A stretch of 64,000 bases of DNA from an uncultured Sphingomonadaceae bacterium (GCA_947499255.1 CANMNF010000001.1:248001-312000); one strand, 5' to 3'. Shown: positions 1-9,642, numbered from the stretch's first letter. Numbers and translations: made by a program. Notes: generated by a model not told the origin, from the sequence alone.

Positions 1-34
1 TAGGGCCGTTCAGGACGTAGATGATGTCAGTCAT
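1..34 (-). CDS. aroQ: 3-dehydroquinate dehydratase, type II (5' end only)
   Basis: Only the first 11 codons are inside the window, read leftwards from an ATG at 32-34. They encode MTDIIYVLNGP, which matches the N-terminus of type II dehydroquinases, whose active-site strand continues as NLNLLG. The enzyme removes water from 3-dehydroquinate in the shikimate pathway. In alphaproteobacteria aroQ commonly leads an aroQ-accB-accC cluster, but the rest lies off the left edge. No strong Shine-Dalgarno sequence is visible. The call rests on 11 residues, so it is tentative. Confidence 0.55.
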   Translation of the reverse strand, partial: MTDIIYVLNGP

Positions 35-164
35 GTGCACCAACTTAGCCGCTTGTAAGCAGCGGGGCCACGGCAAATCCTACAAAATGGACACGTTGGA
101 CACAGTCCTGGAGGCAAACCTGTGGCCCCGATGCAGTTGGCGGGGGGGCAGGAGGTTTGCGCGC

Positions 165-578
165 CTATTTGTCCACGCCTTTCACTTTGCCCCACTGCCG
201 CGCGGCGGTGTAACCCAGATAGCCTGTACCAAACAGCGCATAGAGCGGTTCGGGCAAGCCATTGAGATAGGCGTTCATGCCAGCACCAATGTCACGCGCA
301 GCACCGGGGTTGAAAGCGGCAAGCAGGCCCATCGGAAGGGCGAAGAGAAGCATCGTATACATGACATACAGGAAACTGGGCCGCGCGCGGCTTGTCCACG
401 GGTCTTTCGAATTGGCCTCGGCAACAATGGCGGACAGGCGCGCTTCGATGTTCTGCAAATCTTGCGTGCCTTCGAGCCGGATCAATTCCAGCTTGGCTTT
501 GGCGGCGGCTTCTTTGTCAGGAATGATCTTGTCGATCAGCTGAGCAACGGGTCCGATAAGGGCTTCGAGTAAGGCCAT
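165..578 (-). CDS. Holin-family small membrane protein (3TM phage holin type)
   Basis: This 137-residue protein starts at the ATG at 578, which has AAGGAG nine bases upstream. An in-frame start at 608 is less likely. Residues 1-55 form a soluble helical stretch rich in Lys, Glu and Ala. Two hydrophobic segments follow: one around FLYVMYTMLLFALPMGLL and one around LYALFGTGYLGYTAA. This layout matches the Holin_3TMs family, found in prophages and gene-transfer-agent loci, which perforates the inner membrane for endolysin release. No endolysin or other phage gene is adjacent, so it may be a domesticated orphan. The family call is by recognition. Confidence 0.6.
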   Translation of the reverse strand: MALLEALIGPVAQLIDKIIPDKEAAAKAKLELIRLEGTQDLQNIEARLSAIVAEANSKDPWTSRARPSFLYVMYTMLLFALPMGLLAAFNPGAARDIGAGMNAYLNGLPEPLYALFGTGYLGYTAARQWGKVKGVDK

Positions 579-710
579 GCGTGGTTCTCCTTGGTGATAA
601 ACAGCCAAGGCGTGAACCTATTTGGTTATGTAGGAAAGGGGGTGGGGTGTCTGGTTTGGGGCGGGCGGCGCGATTGGGTGATTGCCCGGAATTGGGAGTG
701 AAAGCCGACG

Positions 711-1211
711 TCAAATCGTTAGGCCGGTCCAACTGCCATCTGTTAAATCGGGCTGATCGCTTGCGAACGCTGGATCGAAGTCCGGCTGCCACGGAAACAA
801 CCCCGTACGGTCCGGCCAAACAAGCTGGAGGCACGGGAAATCGTCACCGCGGTAGAACCACCGACTCCAACCAAGATGCTCTGCGTAGAAGTCCCGAGAG
901 GCAGGAAGGAGCACAGCCTGATGGTTCCCGAATATACCCGAGAGCCTTGTCTCTGGTTTCGGAACATCCCCATCGCGAATGTCGCGGTAAATGTCCCATA
1001 AAATGTCGTGGGACACCTGCTTCGGCAATGAGAACACAATGATTTCTGGATAGCCTAGCCCATGGAAGAAGCCGGTTGAGTAGGTGAAGTCAGGTTCCTG
1101 CTTCTTTCGATCGAAAACGCGTGTGCCGAACCACCCGTGCTCCCGGATTTGTGCAAGGAAGTCACGATCTGCGGGGTCAAGTTCAGTTTCATGGAGCTCG
1201 AGAGCTGTTTT
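711..1211 (-). CDS. DUF4262 domain protein
   Basis: A 166-residue protein read from the ATG at 1211; ATG 1217 and TTG 1250 are also in frame, and no clear ribosome site separates them. It has the DUF4262 pattern: HGWFGTRVF near residue 25, then YSTGFFHGLGYPEIIVF, a helix with the WDIYRDIRDG motif, and an aromatic C-terminal half (GWSRWFYRG, FPCLQLVWPD). No signal peptide or membrane segment is seen. The biochemical function of DUF4262 is not established. It stands alone between two oppositely oriented neighbours, with about 130 bases of non-coding sequence on the holin side. Confidence 0.7.
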   Translation of the reverse strand, partial: KTALELHETELDPADRDFLAQIREHGWFGTRVFDRKKQEPDFTYSTGFFHGLGYPEIIVFSLPKQVSHDILWDIYRDIRDGDVPKPETRLSGIFGNHQAVLLPASRDFYAEHLGWSRWFYRGDDFPCLQLVWPDRTGLFPWQPDFDPAFASDQPDLTDGSWTGLTI

Positions 1212-1422
1212 CATACCCATGAATCTGAACGCAAATACCACTTTTCGCAATGCCCGAAACTGGGTCGAGAGTTGAATGTCAGCCTTTCGTCAGCTTAACA
1301 TCTAAACTAGCCATCCAGCTGCAACCCCCAAACGATCAGTCGTCATTTGCCACCGCTTCCTATAAACCAGAGGCACGCGCGGCATTTTGCTGATCGTGAG
1401 GAGCTGTTTTCGGGGACGCATA

Positions 1423-1824
1423 ATGGACAAACGCATTATCTATTCATCGCAGCCCTTTGGGTTTGAAAGCGCGATGCTGGCGGGCATTTTGTCGCAGGCA
1501 CGGCGCAATAATGCCCGTAATTCCATCACCGGGGCGCTGATCTGTCGGCAGGACATCTATCTGCAATTGATCGAAGGGCCCGCTGCCGCAATTGACGCTT
1601 TGTTTGACGAAATCCGCGTCGATGATCGTCACGTCAATGTGCAACTTCTTATGCAGGAAGAAACGCCTGAGCGGCTATTCCCCGCATGGTCGATGGTCGA
1701 CGATGAAGCGCCATCAATGTTCTGGTCGCGCGCGGAGGTGGACGCCGGCATGATCGAGCAGGCGACCCCAGAGCAATTGCTGGCACCTTTTGTCAGGCTT
1801 AAGAAAAGGCTTGAAACCTCCTAA
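1423..1824 (+). CDS. BLUF-domain blue-light sensor
   Basis: A 133-residue single-domain BLUF protein, started at ATG 1423 because BLUF domains begin with this RIIYSS strand; the longer in-frame start at 1387 adds residues unlike the family. The flavin-pocket residues are visible: the Tyr of IIYSS, the Asn of the NSITGALI strand, and the Gln of YLQLIEGP. The late strand carries FPAWSM with the Trp/Met pair typical of the family. BLUF proteins bind FAD and rearrange the Tyr-Gln hydrogen bonds on blue light. There is no output domain beyond about 40 C-terminal residues, so it presumably signals through a partner. A LOV kinase lies at 21-22 kb in the same window. Confidence 0.88.
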   Translation: MDKRIIYSSQPFGFESAMLAGILSQARRNNARNSITGALICRQDIYLQLIEGPAAAIDALFDEIRVDDRHVNVQLLMQEETPERLFPAWSMVDDEAPSMFWSRAEVDAGMIEQATPEQLLAPFVRLKKRLETS

Positions 1825-1851
1825 AGGCTGGCGGCACTAAGCGTCAGCCCC

Positions 1852-3879
1852 CTAATCTTCCAACTCCAAAATCACCGCATCCACCACCAGGGTTTCGCCT
1901 TCTGCGTGGTTGATGCTGGCGATGGTGCCGGATTTTTCGGCGCGCAGGATGTTTTCCATCTTCATCGCTTCGACTGTGGCCAGCGGCTGTCCAGCTTCAA
2001 CCGCATCACCAGCGGCGACATGCAGTTTTACCAGCAGGCCGGGCATGGGGCACAGCAGCATCTTGGATGTATCAGGCGGGATCTTCTCGATCATATGTTC
2101 AGCAAGCGGCGCAAGGCGGGCGGGCAAAACGCGGATGCGATGGGTGCGGCCGCGTGTGTTGATCTGCCAATGGGCGCCATCACGCGCGATTTTGATGCCC
2201 AGAGTCTTGTCACCCGGCAGGCTGACAATTGCGCCGGCCAAGCCGGGTCGCCAATCGGTGGTGAAGGCAATCGTTTGGCCATCTACTTGCGCGCCATTGC
2301 CGTCCAGATCGATGGCAAAATCGCGCCCGTCAATGCGCACAGCCCATGATGTGCTGGCCACTATTGGCTCGGCCAATTGCTCTGAAATCGCATTGGCGCG
2401 CGCTTCGCCCGCCGCCTCAATACTGGCTGCAACACCGGCGAGCAGGCGCAGTGTTTCATCGTCTACTGCCGCGCCTTCAAAGCCGTCAGGATATTCCTCG
2501 GCGATAAAGCCTGTGGTGAGTTCTCCAGAGCGGAACCGGTCATGCTGCATCAGCGCCGAGAGGAAATCGACATTGTGGCCAAGGCCTTCAATGCGAAACG
2601 CATCAAGCGCGGCGATTTGTTTGTCGGCGGCTTCATCGCGGGTTTTGCCCCAAGTGATCAGCTTGGCGATCATCGGGTCATAGAACATGGAAACCTCGCC
2701 GCCTTCATAGACGCCATCATCCACGCGCACACCGTCCACGCCGCGCCGCCCATTGGCCGCGCCGTCATCGGCCCATGGCTCAACCGGCGGTTCATAATGC
2801 ACCAGCCGCCCGGTGGAGGGCAGGAAGCCGCGATACGGGTCTTCGGCATAGACGCGGTTTTCGATGGACCAGCCTTCGATGCCGATATCATCCTGCGTCA
2901 TGGCGAGCTTTTCACCAGCGGCCACGCGGATCATCTGTTCAACCAGATCAACGCCGGTAATCGCTTCGGTCACAGGATGTTCGACCTGCAGGCGGGTGTT
3001 CATTTCAAGGAAGTAAAAGCTTTCGCCCGTTTCATCCGCGCCGCTGACGATCAGCTCAACCGTGCCGGCAGAATGATAATCCACCGCAGCGGACAAAGCG
3101 ACACATTGCTCACCCATCGCTTTGCGCATTTTGGGTGTGACAAAGGGTGAGGGCGCTTCTTCGACGACTTTCTGGTGACGCCGCTGGATCGAACATTCCC
3201 GCTCATTCAAATAGAGCACATTGCCGTGCTTATCGCCGATGATCTGGATTTCGATATGGCGCGGGTCGAGGATGAATTTCTCAATGAAAACACGGTCATC
3301 GCCGAAGGAGTTGAGACCTTCTCGCTTGGTCGCTTCGAACCCTTCGCGCACGTCTTTCTCGCTATAGGCAAGGCGCATTCCCTTGCCGCCGCCGCCCGCG
3401 CTGGCTTTCATCATCACCGGATAGCCGATCTCACCTGAGATGCGCACCGCGTGATCTGTATCCTCGATTTCACCAACGAAACCGGGGACGACATTGACGC
3501 CTGCCTTCTTGGCGAGTTTCTTGGATTCAATCTTGTCCCCCATCGCCGCGATGGCAGCGGGAGGCGGGCCGATAAAGGCGATGTTTTCTGCTTCAAGCGC
3601 TTCGACGAAAGAGGCCCGCTCGGACAGGAAGCCGTAGCCGGGATGCACGGCTTCTGCGCCGGTTTGCTTACACGCGGCGATGATCTTTTCCGGGATCAGA
3701 TAGGATTCGTTGGCAGGCGGCGGGCCAATATGCACCGCTTCATCCGCCATACGCACAAAAGGCGCGCGCGCATCGGCATCGGAATAGACCGCAACCGTGG
3801 CGATACCCATACGGCGCGCAGTTTTGATAACACGGCAAGCGATTTCGCCGCGATTGGCGATGAGGATTTTTTTGAACAT
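1852..3879 (-). CDS. pccA: Propionyl/acetyl-CoA carboxylase, biotin-carrying alpha subunit
   Basis: This 675-residue protein has the full alpha-subunit plan. An N-terminal biotin carboxylase domain (residues 1-450) shows ILIANRGEIACR, the ATP-grasp glycine loop SAGGGGKGM and EMNTRLQVEHPVTE. A variable BT-type linker follows, then a C-terminal biotinyl domain with the AMKM lysine site. It carboxylates biotin with bicarbonate and ATP and passes the CO2 to a beta subunit. Propionyl-CoA is the likelier substrate because methylmalonyl-CoA mutase and bioB are nearby, but acetyl- or methylcrotonyl-CoA specificity cannot be excluded. No beta subunit is in the window. The start overlaps the stop of the upstream small gene as TAATG. 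Confidence 0.92.
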   Translation of the reverse strand: MFKKILIANRGEIACRVIKTARRMGIATVAVYSDADARAPFVRMADEAVHIGPPPANESYLIPEKIIAACKQTGAEAVHPGYGFLSERASFVEALEAENIAFIGPPPAAIAAMGDKIESKKLAKKAGVNVVPGFVGEIEDTDHAVRISGEIGYPVMMKASAGGGGKGMRLAYSEKDVREGFEATKREGLNSFGDDRVFIEKFILDPRHIEIQIIGDKHGNVLYLNERECSIQRRHQKVVEEAPSPFVTPKMRKAMGEQCVALSAAVDYHSAGTVELIVSGADETGESFYFLEMNTRLQVEHPVTEAITGVDLVEQMIRVAAGEKLAMTQDDIGIEGWSIENRVYAEDPYRGFLPSTGRLVHYEPPVEPWADDGAANGRRGVDGVRVDDGVYEGGEVSMFYDPMIAKLITWGKTRDEAADKQIAALDAFRIEGLGHNVDFLSALMQHDRFRSGELTTGFIAEEYPDGFEGAAVDDETLRLLAGVAASIEAAGEARANAISEQLAEPIVASTSWAVRIDGRDFAIDLDGNGAQVDGQTIAFTTDWRPGLAGAIVSLPGDKTLGIKIARDGAHWQINTRGRTHRIRVLPARLAPLAEHMIEKIPPDTSKMLLCPMPGLLVKLHVAAGDAVEAGQPLATVEAMKMENILRAEKSGTIASINHAEGETLVVDAVILELED

Positions 3880-4157
3880 TATTTCTTCCCTTGGCGTGAC
3901 AGCCTAAAGATCAAAAAGATGAGTAAAGCACAAAGTGTGCAGTAGGCTACAAAGACTGGCTCTGCCCAATTGTCGCAAAAGTTTCTTGGAATGTCCTCGC
4001 ATTGAACGCCAGCGCCACATTCCTCGTCACAAGCGATTGAAACGAGCATAATGTAAAGGAGGCCCAATATAGCGAGCAACAGTCCTAGGCACCCACAGCC
4101 GAAGCAAGTGTCTTCTAGGGAAAGCGATCGGCCATCAGAATACTCTTTATTGCTCAT
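3879..4157 (-). CDS. Small Cys-rich membrane protein of unknown function
   Basis: A 92-residue protein with two hydrophobic helices, one around residues 22-42 (GLLLAILGLLYIMLV) and one around 68-85. They flank a loop with several cysteines (CDEECGAG, CEDIPRNFC) that could form disulfides on the periplasmic side. Its TAA stop overlaps the pccA ATG by one base, which implies translational coupling. A REPIN-like repeat lies just upstream of its start. I recognise no family. The coupling supports it as a real gene, but a link to carboxylase function is only suggested by position. Confidence 0.5.
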   Translation of the reverse strand: MSNKEYSDGRSLSLEDTCFGCGCLGLLLAILGLLYIMLVSIACDEECGAGVQCEDIPRNFCDNWAEPVFVAYCTLCALLIFLIFRLSRQGKK

Positions 4158-4167
4158 ACCCTAAGCT

Positions 4168-4256
4168 TCACCCTGAACTTGTTTCAGGGTCCATTCTTCC
4201 GCCAGCGCCGCCGGAGCGGGCCGCCAAATAGATGCTGAAACGAGTTCAGCATGACG
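4168..4256. repeat. REPIN-like two-armed repeat, copy 1
   Basis: Two short palindromes in opposite orientation, CCCTGAACTTGTTTCAGGG at the left and GCTGAAACGAGTTCAGC at the right, with outer flanks TTCA and TGACG, are separated by about 40 GC-rich bases. The whole can fold into one long hairpin. The same arms recur at 7049-7159 and 63405-63518. It lies between the DUF1311 gene and the small membrane gene upstream of pccA. Confidence 0.75.
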
Positions 4257-4273
4257 AAGCTGTTGGGTTTTGC

Positions 4274-4684
4274 TCATTCCGGCCATCCTGCAAGATACTC
4301 AAGTTCTTCAGTTCGCGCTTTTGTCATCCTGGCAAGGCAAGAGCTGACAACCATCGGAAGCATGGAGCCACCTATGAGCATGTCGCCTTCCAATCTACAG
4401 CTGGTATCCCGATACTTGAGCCACGCGCGTTGCGCGTCGAGCAGTGAACTGAAGTACTCGGGCGCAGGCCGTCCCCAATCATATTCAGCGAAACGCGCAT
4501 CAAGTTCTCGCATCTTGGCAGCCGTCACTCGCCATTGCGCATTGAGCGCGCGGTCTGCGATCACGTGCTCCCTATGTGCGCACTCGGTCAGGTGTAACTG
4601 AATACCCTGATCGGCTTTCGCCTGATCACAAGGAGGCAAGTCCGTGCCCTGAGACGCCAGCAGCAATGGCAACACAGCCAACAT
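4274..4684 (-). CDS. Secreted DUF1311 (LprI-type) protein
   Basis: A 136-residue protein with a short hydrophobic signal-like N-terminus (MLAVLPLLLASQG) and a good upstream GGGGGAGG ribosome site. The mature part has the DUF1311/LprI pattern: regularly spaced cysteines (CDQAK, LTECAHREH, DTSCRLEG, SSCLARM), a helical LDAQRAWLKYRDTSC motif, and a terminal RTEELEYL helix. The family includes lysozyme-inhibitor LprI of mycobacteria, but most members are uncharacterised periplasmic proteins. Lysozyme inhibition here is a guess from the family name only. It lies downstream of metY on the same strand with a 28-base gap, so it may be co-transcribed. Confidence 0.68.
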   Translation of the reverse strand: MLAVLPLLLASQGTDLPPCDQAKADQGIQLHLTECAHREHVIADRALNAQWRVTAAKMRELDARFAEYDWGRPAPEYFSSLLDAQRAWLKYRDTSCRLEGDMLIGGSMLPMVVSSCLARMTKARTEELEYLAGWPE

Positions 4685-4712
4685 GTCCAGCGATCCTCCC
4701 CCAAGCGTTTAA

Positions 4713-6020
4713 TCAAATAGCATCCAGCGCCTGCGCCAAATCGGCTTTGATGTCATCGATATGCTCAATTCCAACCGACACGCGAACAACGTCTGGTCCG
4801 GCGCCTGCATCTTTTAAGCCTTGTTCGTCCAGCTGGCTGTGCGTGGTCGAGGCGGGGTGGATTATGAGGGAGCGGGTGTCACCGATATTGGCAAGGTGGC
4901 TGAACAGTTTTACACCGGAGACGAGTTTCACGCCCGCCTCATATCCGCCTTTCACGCCGAAGGTGAACACCGCGCCGCCTTTGCCGCCCAGATATTTGCC
5001 TGCCAGCGCATGGTAAGGATCATTCTCCAGCCCGGCATAGCGCACCCACTCCACTTTCTCATGCGCTTCAAGCCATTTGGCAACTTCCAGCGCATTGGCG
5101 CAATGCCGCTCCATACGCAGGGACAGTGTTTCCATGCCCGTCAAAGCCAGAAACGCGTTCATCGGTGCCATAGCGGGGCCTAGATCGCGCAGGCCCAAAA
5201 CACGGCAGCCAACGATAAAAGCAATCGGCCCAACAGGGGCCACACATTCAAGCAAAATCGCGCCGTGATACGAACCGTTCGGTTGGGTCAGGCTGGGGAA
5301 CTTGTCCGCTTGGGCGGCCCAATCAAACTTGCCCGAATCCACAATCACACCGCCAACAGCATTGCCGTGGCCATTGAGGAACTTGGTGGTCGAATGCACC
5401 ACGATATCCGCGCCATTTTCAAACGGACGGCACAAAACAGGCGTCGCCATCGTATTGTCCACGATCAATGGCACACCAGCGGCATGGGCGGCATCGGCAA
5501 TCGCAGCAATATCGGAAACCACACCGCCCGGATTGGCGAGGCTTTCGATAAATACACAGCGCGTTTTTTCATCAATCGCAGCGGCGACATTGGCCGCATC
5601 ATCAGCATCGACAAAGCGCGTTTCCCAGCCAAACTTCTGGAAACTTTCCTTCATCTGGTTGAGCGATCCGCCATACAGTTTCTTCGCCGCCACGATGTTG
5701 CAGCCCGATTCCATCAGCGTGTGAAAAGCGATGAGTTGCGCCGCATGGCCCGAGGCAACACCAAGCGCGCCAACGCCGCCTTCAAGCGCGGCGATTTTCT
5801 GCTCCAGCGCATCATTGGTGGGGTTCATGATACGCGAATAAATGTTCCCCGGCTCTTTAAGCGCAAACAGGTTTGAGGCATGTTCGGCATCATTGAACAC
5901 GTAGCTCGCGGTCTGATAAATTGGCGTAATGCGCGCATTGGTTGTGGGGTCTGGTTGCTGGCCAGCGTGGATGGTGGCTGTGTCAATGTGCATTGCTGGC
6001 TCTTGGGATTTGTCGGTCAT
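4713..6020 (-). CDS. metY: O-acetylhomoserine aminocarboxypropyltransferase (sulfhydrylase)
   Basis: This 435-residue protein belongs to the Cys/Met-metabolism PLP enzymes. The N-terminus carries TATIHAGQ and [10 protein letters not shown], the substrate loop has [13 protein letters not shown], and the PLP lysine lies in [11 protein letters not shown]. The length fits MetY rather than the shorter MetB/MetC/MetZ types. It makes homocysteine from O-acetylhomoserine and sulfide. Its ATG overlaps the bioB stop codon (ATGA), so translation is probably coupled to biotin synthase, an unusual pairing for a methionine enzyme. No SAM riboswitch is visible upstream, as expected for an internal operon gene. 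Confidence 0.9.
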   Translation of the reverse strand: MTDKSQEPAMHIDTATIHAGQQPDPTTNARITPIYQTASYVFNDAEHASNLFALKEPGNIYSRIMNPTNDALEQKIAALEGGVGALGVASGHAAQLIAFHTLMESGCNIVAAKKLYGGSLNQMKESFQKFGWETRFVDADDAANVAAAIDEKTRCVFIESLANPGGVVSDIAAIADAAHAAGVPLIVDNTMATPVLCRPFENGADIVVHSTTKFLNGHGNAVGGVIVDSGKFDWAAQADKFPSLTQPNGSYHGAILLECVAPVGPIAFIVGCRVLGLRDLGPAMAPMNAFLALTGMETLSLRMERHCANALEVAKWLEAHEKVEWVRYAGLENDPYHALAGKYLGGKGGAVFTFGVKGGYEAGVKLVSGVKLFSHLANIGDTRSLIIHPASTTHSQLDEQGLKDAGAGPDVVRVSVGIEHIDDIKADLAQALDAI

Positions 6021-7093
6021 GTGGCATCCGCTCCGGTAAGGTTTTGTGTTTCGGCGGGGGTCTTAGCACAAGAACGCGCCGGTTCCTCGCCCTGCAGCGC
6101 GGTCAGCCCGAGTTTCTTGAACAACGCCGCGTCACTATCATCGCCGGCATTGGGCGCGGTGAGCAATTTTTCGCCGGTAAAGATCGAATTCGCACCGGCC
6201 ATAAAGCACAGCGCCTGCGCCGCTTCAGACATGCTTTCACGCCCCGCAGACAGGCGCACCATGGCGAGTGGCATGGTGATACGCGCCGCCGCAACGGTCC
6301 GGACGAATTCGATATCATCAATCTGCGCCATCGGCGTATCGGCCAACATATCGCCAAGCGGCGTGCCTTTAACAGGCACCAGCGCGTTCACCGGCACGCT
6401 TTCAGGATGCTGGGGCAGAGTGGCGAGCGTATGAATAAAGCCCACGCGATCATCGCGCGTCTCACCCATGCCAACAATCCCGCCGCTGCACACATTGATG
6501 CCAGAATTGCGGACATTCTCCAGCGTATCGAGCCGGTCCTGATACTTGCGCGTGGTGATCACGCGGTCATAATATTCAGGGCCAGTATCGACATTGTGAT
6601 TGTAGTAATCGAGGCCCGCTTCGGCGAGCTGCTCGGCCTGATGCGGGGCGAGCATGCCCAGCGTCATGCACGTCTCCATCCCCATCGCAGCCACCCCTTC
6701 GACGATCTGGATGATGGCGGGCATGTCCCGGTCTTTAGGATTGCGCCATGCGGCACCCATGCAGAAACGCTGCGAGCCTTGGTCCTTGGCTTGGGCTGCG
6801 CGTTGCAGCACCTCCTGCACATCAAGCAACTTGGTCGCCTCAACACCGCTGTCAGCATGGGCGGATTGCGAGCAATAGCCGCAATCCTCCGGGCATCCGC
6901 CGGTCTTGATGGAAAGCAGGGTGCACAGCTGCACTTCGGTCGGCGGATGGTTCTCGCGATGCACGGTGGCGGCGCGGAAGAGCAGTTCGGTGAAGGGGAG
7001 GTCGAACAATTCCGCAATTTCGGCGCGGGTCCAGTCATTCCTTGCTCCGTCATGCTGAACTTGATTGTGCAAGCACGTCTGCGACTCCAGCAT
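6017..7093 (-). CDS. bioB: Biotin synthase, with repeat-derived N-terminus
   Basis: A 358-residue radical-SAM enzyme inserting sulfur into dethiobiotin. The SAM-cluster motif [11 protein letters not shown] is near residue 65, and the later YNHNVDT and SGGIVGMGE motifs are intact. Homology-like sequence begins at about residue 18 ([12 protein letters not shown]). The preceding residues [16 protein letters not shown] are encoded by the left arm of the repeat at 7049-7097. The ATG at 7093 follows an AAGGAAAG ribosome site. No other ATG in this frame lies nearer to the conserved region. It is coupled to metY by ATGA and follows methylmalonyl-CoA mutase on the same strand. Confidence 0.92.
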   Translation of the reverse strand: MLESQTCLHNQVQHDGARNDWTRAEIAELFDLPFTELLFRAATVHRENHPPTEVQLCTLLSIKTGGCPEDCGYCSQSAHADSGVEATKLLDVQEVLQRAAQAKDQGSQRFCMGAAWRNPKDRDMPAIIQIVEGVAAMGMETCMTLGMLAPHQAEQLAEAGLDYYNHNVDTGPEYYDRVITTRKYQDRLDTLENVRNSGINVCSGGIVGMGETRDDRVGFIHTLATLPQHPESVPVNALVPVKGTPLGDMLADTPMAQIDDIEFVRTVAAARITMPLAMVRLSAGRESMSEAAQALCFMAGANSIFTGEKLLTAPNAGDDSDAALFKKLGLTALQGEEPARSCAKTPAETQNLTGADAT

Positions 7094-7159
7094 CCATCTT
7101 TCCTTTCGCGCTTCGGTGTTTGAGGTGAGATAGACCCTGAAACAAGTTCAGGGTGACGG
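7049..7159. repeat. REPIN-like two-armed repeat, copy 2 (overlaps bioB start)
   Basis: The left arm (7049-7097) matches the left arm of the copy at 63405-63454 at about 45 of 49 positions, sharing the core GATTGTGCAAGCACGTCT. The right arm (about 7128-7159) is the palindrome CCCTGAAACAAGTTCAGGG followed by TGACGG. The left arm supplies the bioB start and its first 16 codons or so. The arms are inverted relative to each other, as in REPINs. Confidence 0.8.
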
Positions 7160-7182
7160 CAATGGTAGTGCTCCCCCCAATT

Positions 7183-7270
7183 TCGTCATTCCCGCGAAGG
7201 CGGGAATCTAGGGTGGCTGTGAACCGTTTGTGCGTTACGCTCTGGATCACCGCATTCGTGGGGATGACGA
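7183..7270. repeat. Second REP-family doublet (CCCGCGAAGGCGGG arm)
   Basis: The left arm, TCGTCATTCCCGCGAAGG followed by CGGGAATCTA, is the widespread proteobacterial REP palindrome. The right arm at about 7243-7270 (TGGATCACCGC, then GTGGGGATGACGA) is an imperfect inverted copy. The pair can form a long hairpin in the short gap between the mutase stop and the bioB start. It is a different sequence family from copies 1-3. Confidence 0.7.
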
Positions 7271-7279
7271 GGGTGTCAC

Positions 7280-9433
7280 TCACTCCGCCAACTCATCCAA
7301 TCCCTCACCAGCAGGCGGCATATTGTGCCCCAGCAGCGTCAGGATTTCCGCCGCGGCTTCGATCACATTCGTACCGGGTCCGAAAATCCCCGCAACGCCT
7401 TTTTCGCGCAGGAAGTCATAATCCTTGGGCGGGATCACGCCGCCAGCGGTCACTTTGATATCTGCGCGGCCTGCTTCTTTCAGCAAGCCGATCAGCTCTG
7501 GGATCAAGGTATTGTGGCCAGCTGCCAAGGAGCTTGCGCCGATCAGGTCGACGTCTTTCTCCAAAGCCATATCGCGCGATTCTTCAGGTGTTTGGAACAA
7601 TGGCCCAGAGATCACGTCAAAGCCCATATCGGCAAAGGCGGATGCGATCACATTGGCGCCGCGATCATGGCCGTCCTGACCCATTTTCGCGATCATCACG
7701 CGCGGCGCGCGGTCTAGGCGGCGCGCGACAGAGGCGACGCCATCGACAACCTGTTGGTAACGCGCATCATCGGCATAAGCTTGGGTATAAACGCCGCGCA
7801 CAGGGCTGGGCACGGTGTCATAGCGGCCAAAGACCTCCTCCATCGCAAAGCTGATTTCGCCCAAAGTCGCATCATGGCGCGCCGCTTCCACGGCCAGCTC
7901 CAGCACATTGCCACCATCCCGGCAGCCTTGGGTTAGCGCCTTCAGTGCCGCCTGACACGCAGCTTCATCACGGCCAGCGCGCACTTTTTCAAGCCGGGCG
8001 ATCTGGCCTGCGCGAACCTTGTGATTGTCGATATCGAGTGTGTCGATATCCTCTTCTTGCGACAGGCGATATTTGTTCACGCCCACGATCACCGTTTCGC
8101 CGCGGTCGATGCTGGTTTGTTTTTGTGCGGCCGCGCGCTCAATCGCGGCTTTGGGTTTGCCGGTCGCGACATAGGCGGTCATGCCGCCAGCTTCGTCCAC
8201 TTCGGCAATCAGCGCCTTGGCTTTATCGACCAGTTCGGCGGTCAGCGCTTCGATATAATAGGAGCCGCCCAGCGGATCGGCGACATTGGTGATGCCGCTT
8301 TCTTCTTGCAGCACCAATTGCGTGTTGCGCGCGATGCGGGCGGAGAAATCGGTGGGGAGCGCAATGGCTTCATCCAGCGCATTGGTGTGCAAGCTTTGCG
8401 TCCCGCCAAGCACGGCGGCCATCGCTTCGATTGTTGTGCGCATGACGTTGTTATACGGGTCTTGCTCTTGCAAGCTGACACCCGATGTCTGGCAATGTGT
8501 GCGCAGCATTTTGGACTTGGGATTTTGCGCGCCAAGCCCTTCCATCACATCATGCCACACCGCGCGCGCTGCACGCATTTTGGCGATTTCCATGAAGAAG
8601 TTCATGCCGATGCCCCAGAAGAAAGACAGGCGCGGCGCGAAACTATCAATATCAAAGCCAGCATCCATCGCGCGCTGGGCATATTCCTTGCCATCGGCGA
8701 TGGTGAAGGCGAGTTCCTGCACCGCCGTCGCACCGGCTTCATGCATGTGATAGCCGCTGATCGAAATCGAATTGAAACGCGGCATATTGGCCGAGGTATA
8801 GCCGATAATGTCCGAGATGATTCGCATCGATGGTTCGGGCGGATAGATATAGGTGTTGCGCACCATGAACTCTTTGAGAATATCGTTCTGGATGGTGCCC
8901 GATAGCTTCTCAGCCGAAACGCCTTGGCGTTCTCCTGCAACGATATAGAAAGCCAGCACCGGGATCACTGCGCCGTTCATCGTCATGGAAACGGACATGG
9001 TGTCGAGCGGGATCTGATCGAACAAGATCTCCATATCGCGCACCGTATCAATCGCCACGCCAGCTTTGCCGACATCGCCGACAACGCGCGGGTGATCTGA
9101 ATCGTATCCGCGATGGGTAGCCAGATCGAACGCGACCGACAGGCCTTTTTGCCCGGCGGCCAGATTGCGGCGGTAAAAGGCGTTGGATTCCTCGGCCGTG
9201 GAGAAGCCCGCATATTGGCGGATCGTCCACGGGCGACCGGTATACATGCTGGCATAAGGACCACGGGTGAAAGGCGCGAAGCCGGGCAGGCCGGGATCAA
9301 TGTCCTGCGTATCTTGCGCGGTATAAAGTGGCTGTACCGCGATGCCTTCTGGCGTTTGCCAGGTCAGATCGCCTCCTTTGGTTTCGCGCGCCGCAGCCGC
9401 GTCCCAATCATCTTTGGTTTTCTTGTCAGTCAT
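7280..9433 (-). CDS. scpA: Methylmalonyl-CoA mutase
   Basis: This 717-residue protein, started at ATG 9433 (longer in-frame start 9499 rejected), interconverts (R)-methylmalonyl-CoA and succinyl-CoA with adenosylcobalamin. The N-terminal TIM-barrel region carries [18 protein letters not shown] and [17 protein letters not shown]-terminal B12-binding domain from about residue 580 has the DGHDRG motif whose histidine ligates cobalt. It is a single-chain homodimeric type. The final gene order mutase, bioB, metY on one strand suggests a shared transcript, with the biotin product feeding PccA. No cobalamin riboswitch is apparent in the upstream 200 bases. The epimerase and the MeaB chaperone are not in the window. 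Confidence 0.94.
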   Translation of the reverse strand: MTDKKTKDDWDAAAARETKGGDLTWQTPEGIAVQPLYTAQDTQDIDPGLPGFAPFTRGPYASMYTGRPWTIRQYAGFSTAEESNAFYRRNLAAGQKGLSVAFDLATHRGYDSDHPRVVGDVGKAGVAIDTVRDMEILFDQIPLDTMSVSMTMNGAVIPVLAFYIVAGERQGVSAEKLSGTIQNDILKEFMVRNTYIYPPEPSMRIISDIIGYTSANMPRFNSISISGYHMHEAGATAVQELAFTIADGKEYAQRAMDAGFDIDSFAPRLSFFWGIGMNFFMEIAKMRAARAVWHDVMEGLGAQNPKSKMLRTHCQTSGVSLQEQDPYNNVMRTTIEAMAAVLGGTQSLHTNALDEAIALPTDFSARIARNTQLVLQEESGITNVADPLGGSYYIEALTAELVDKAKALIAEVDEAGGMTAYVATGKPKAAIERAAAQKQTSIDRGETVIVGVNKYRLSQEEDIDTLDIDNHKVRAGQIARLEKVRAGRDEAACQAALKALTQGCRDGGNVLELAVEAARHDATLGEISFAMEEVFGRYDTVPSPVRGVYTQAYADDARYQQVVDGVASVARRLDRAPRVMIAKMGQDGHDRGANVIASAFADMGFDVISGPLFQTPEESRDMALEKDVDLIGASSLAAGHNTLIPELIGLLKEAGRADIKVTAGGVIPPKDYDFLREKGVAGIFGPGTNVIEAAAEILTLLGHNMPPAGEGLDELAE

Positions 9434-9642
9434 GGCCGCACCCTTTTTCCACCTGCAATGAGGCGGGGTCAAATCTGATATGTCTGGAAAACCGCGCAAG
9501 TGTGCAAGGCTCTCCCCTCGCGATGCGCCTTAGCGCGGCATTTGCGCAATCGAACCACACGGGCGCGCCATATCCGACCTTCGGTCACTAAAACGCGAAT
9601 TTGCGGCGCGCTGTTCATAAGTTTGAGGAGAAATTCCACTGG

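Noticed and set aside
9434-9640. Cobalamin riboswitch in front of methylmalonyl-CoA mutase
   Set aside because: No B12-box-like element is seen on the minus strand, and the region is short.
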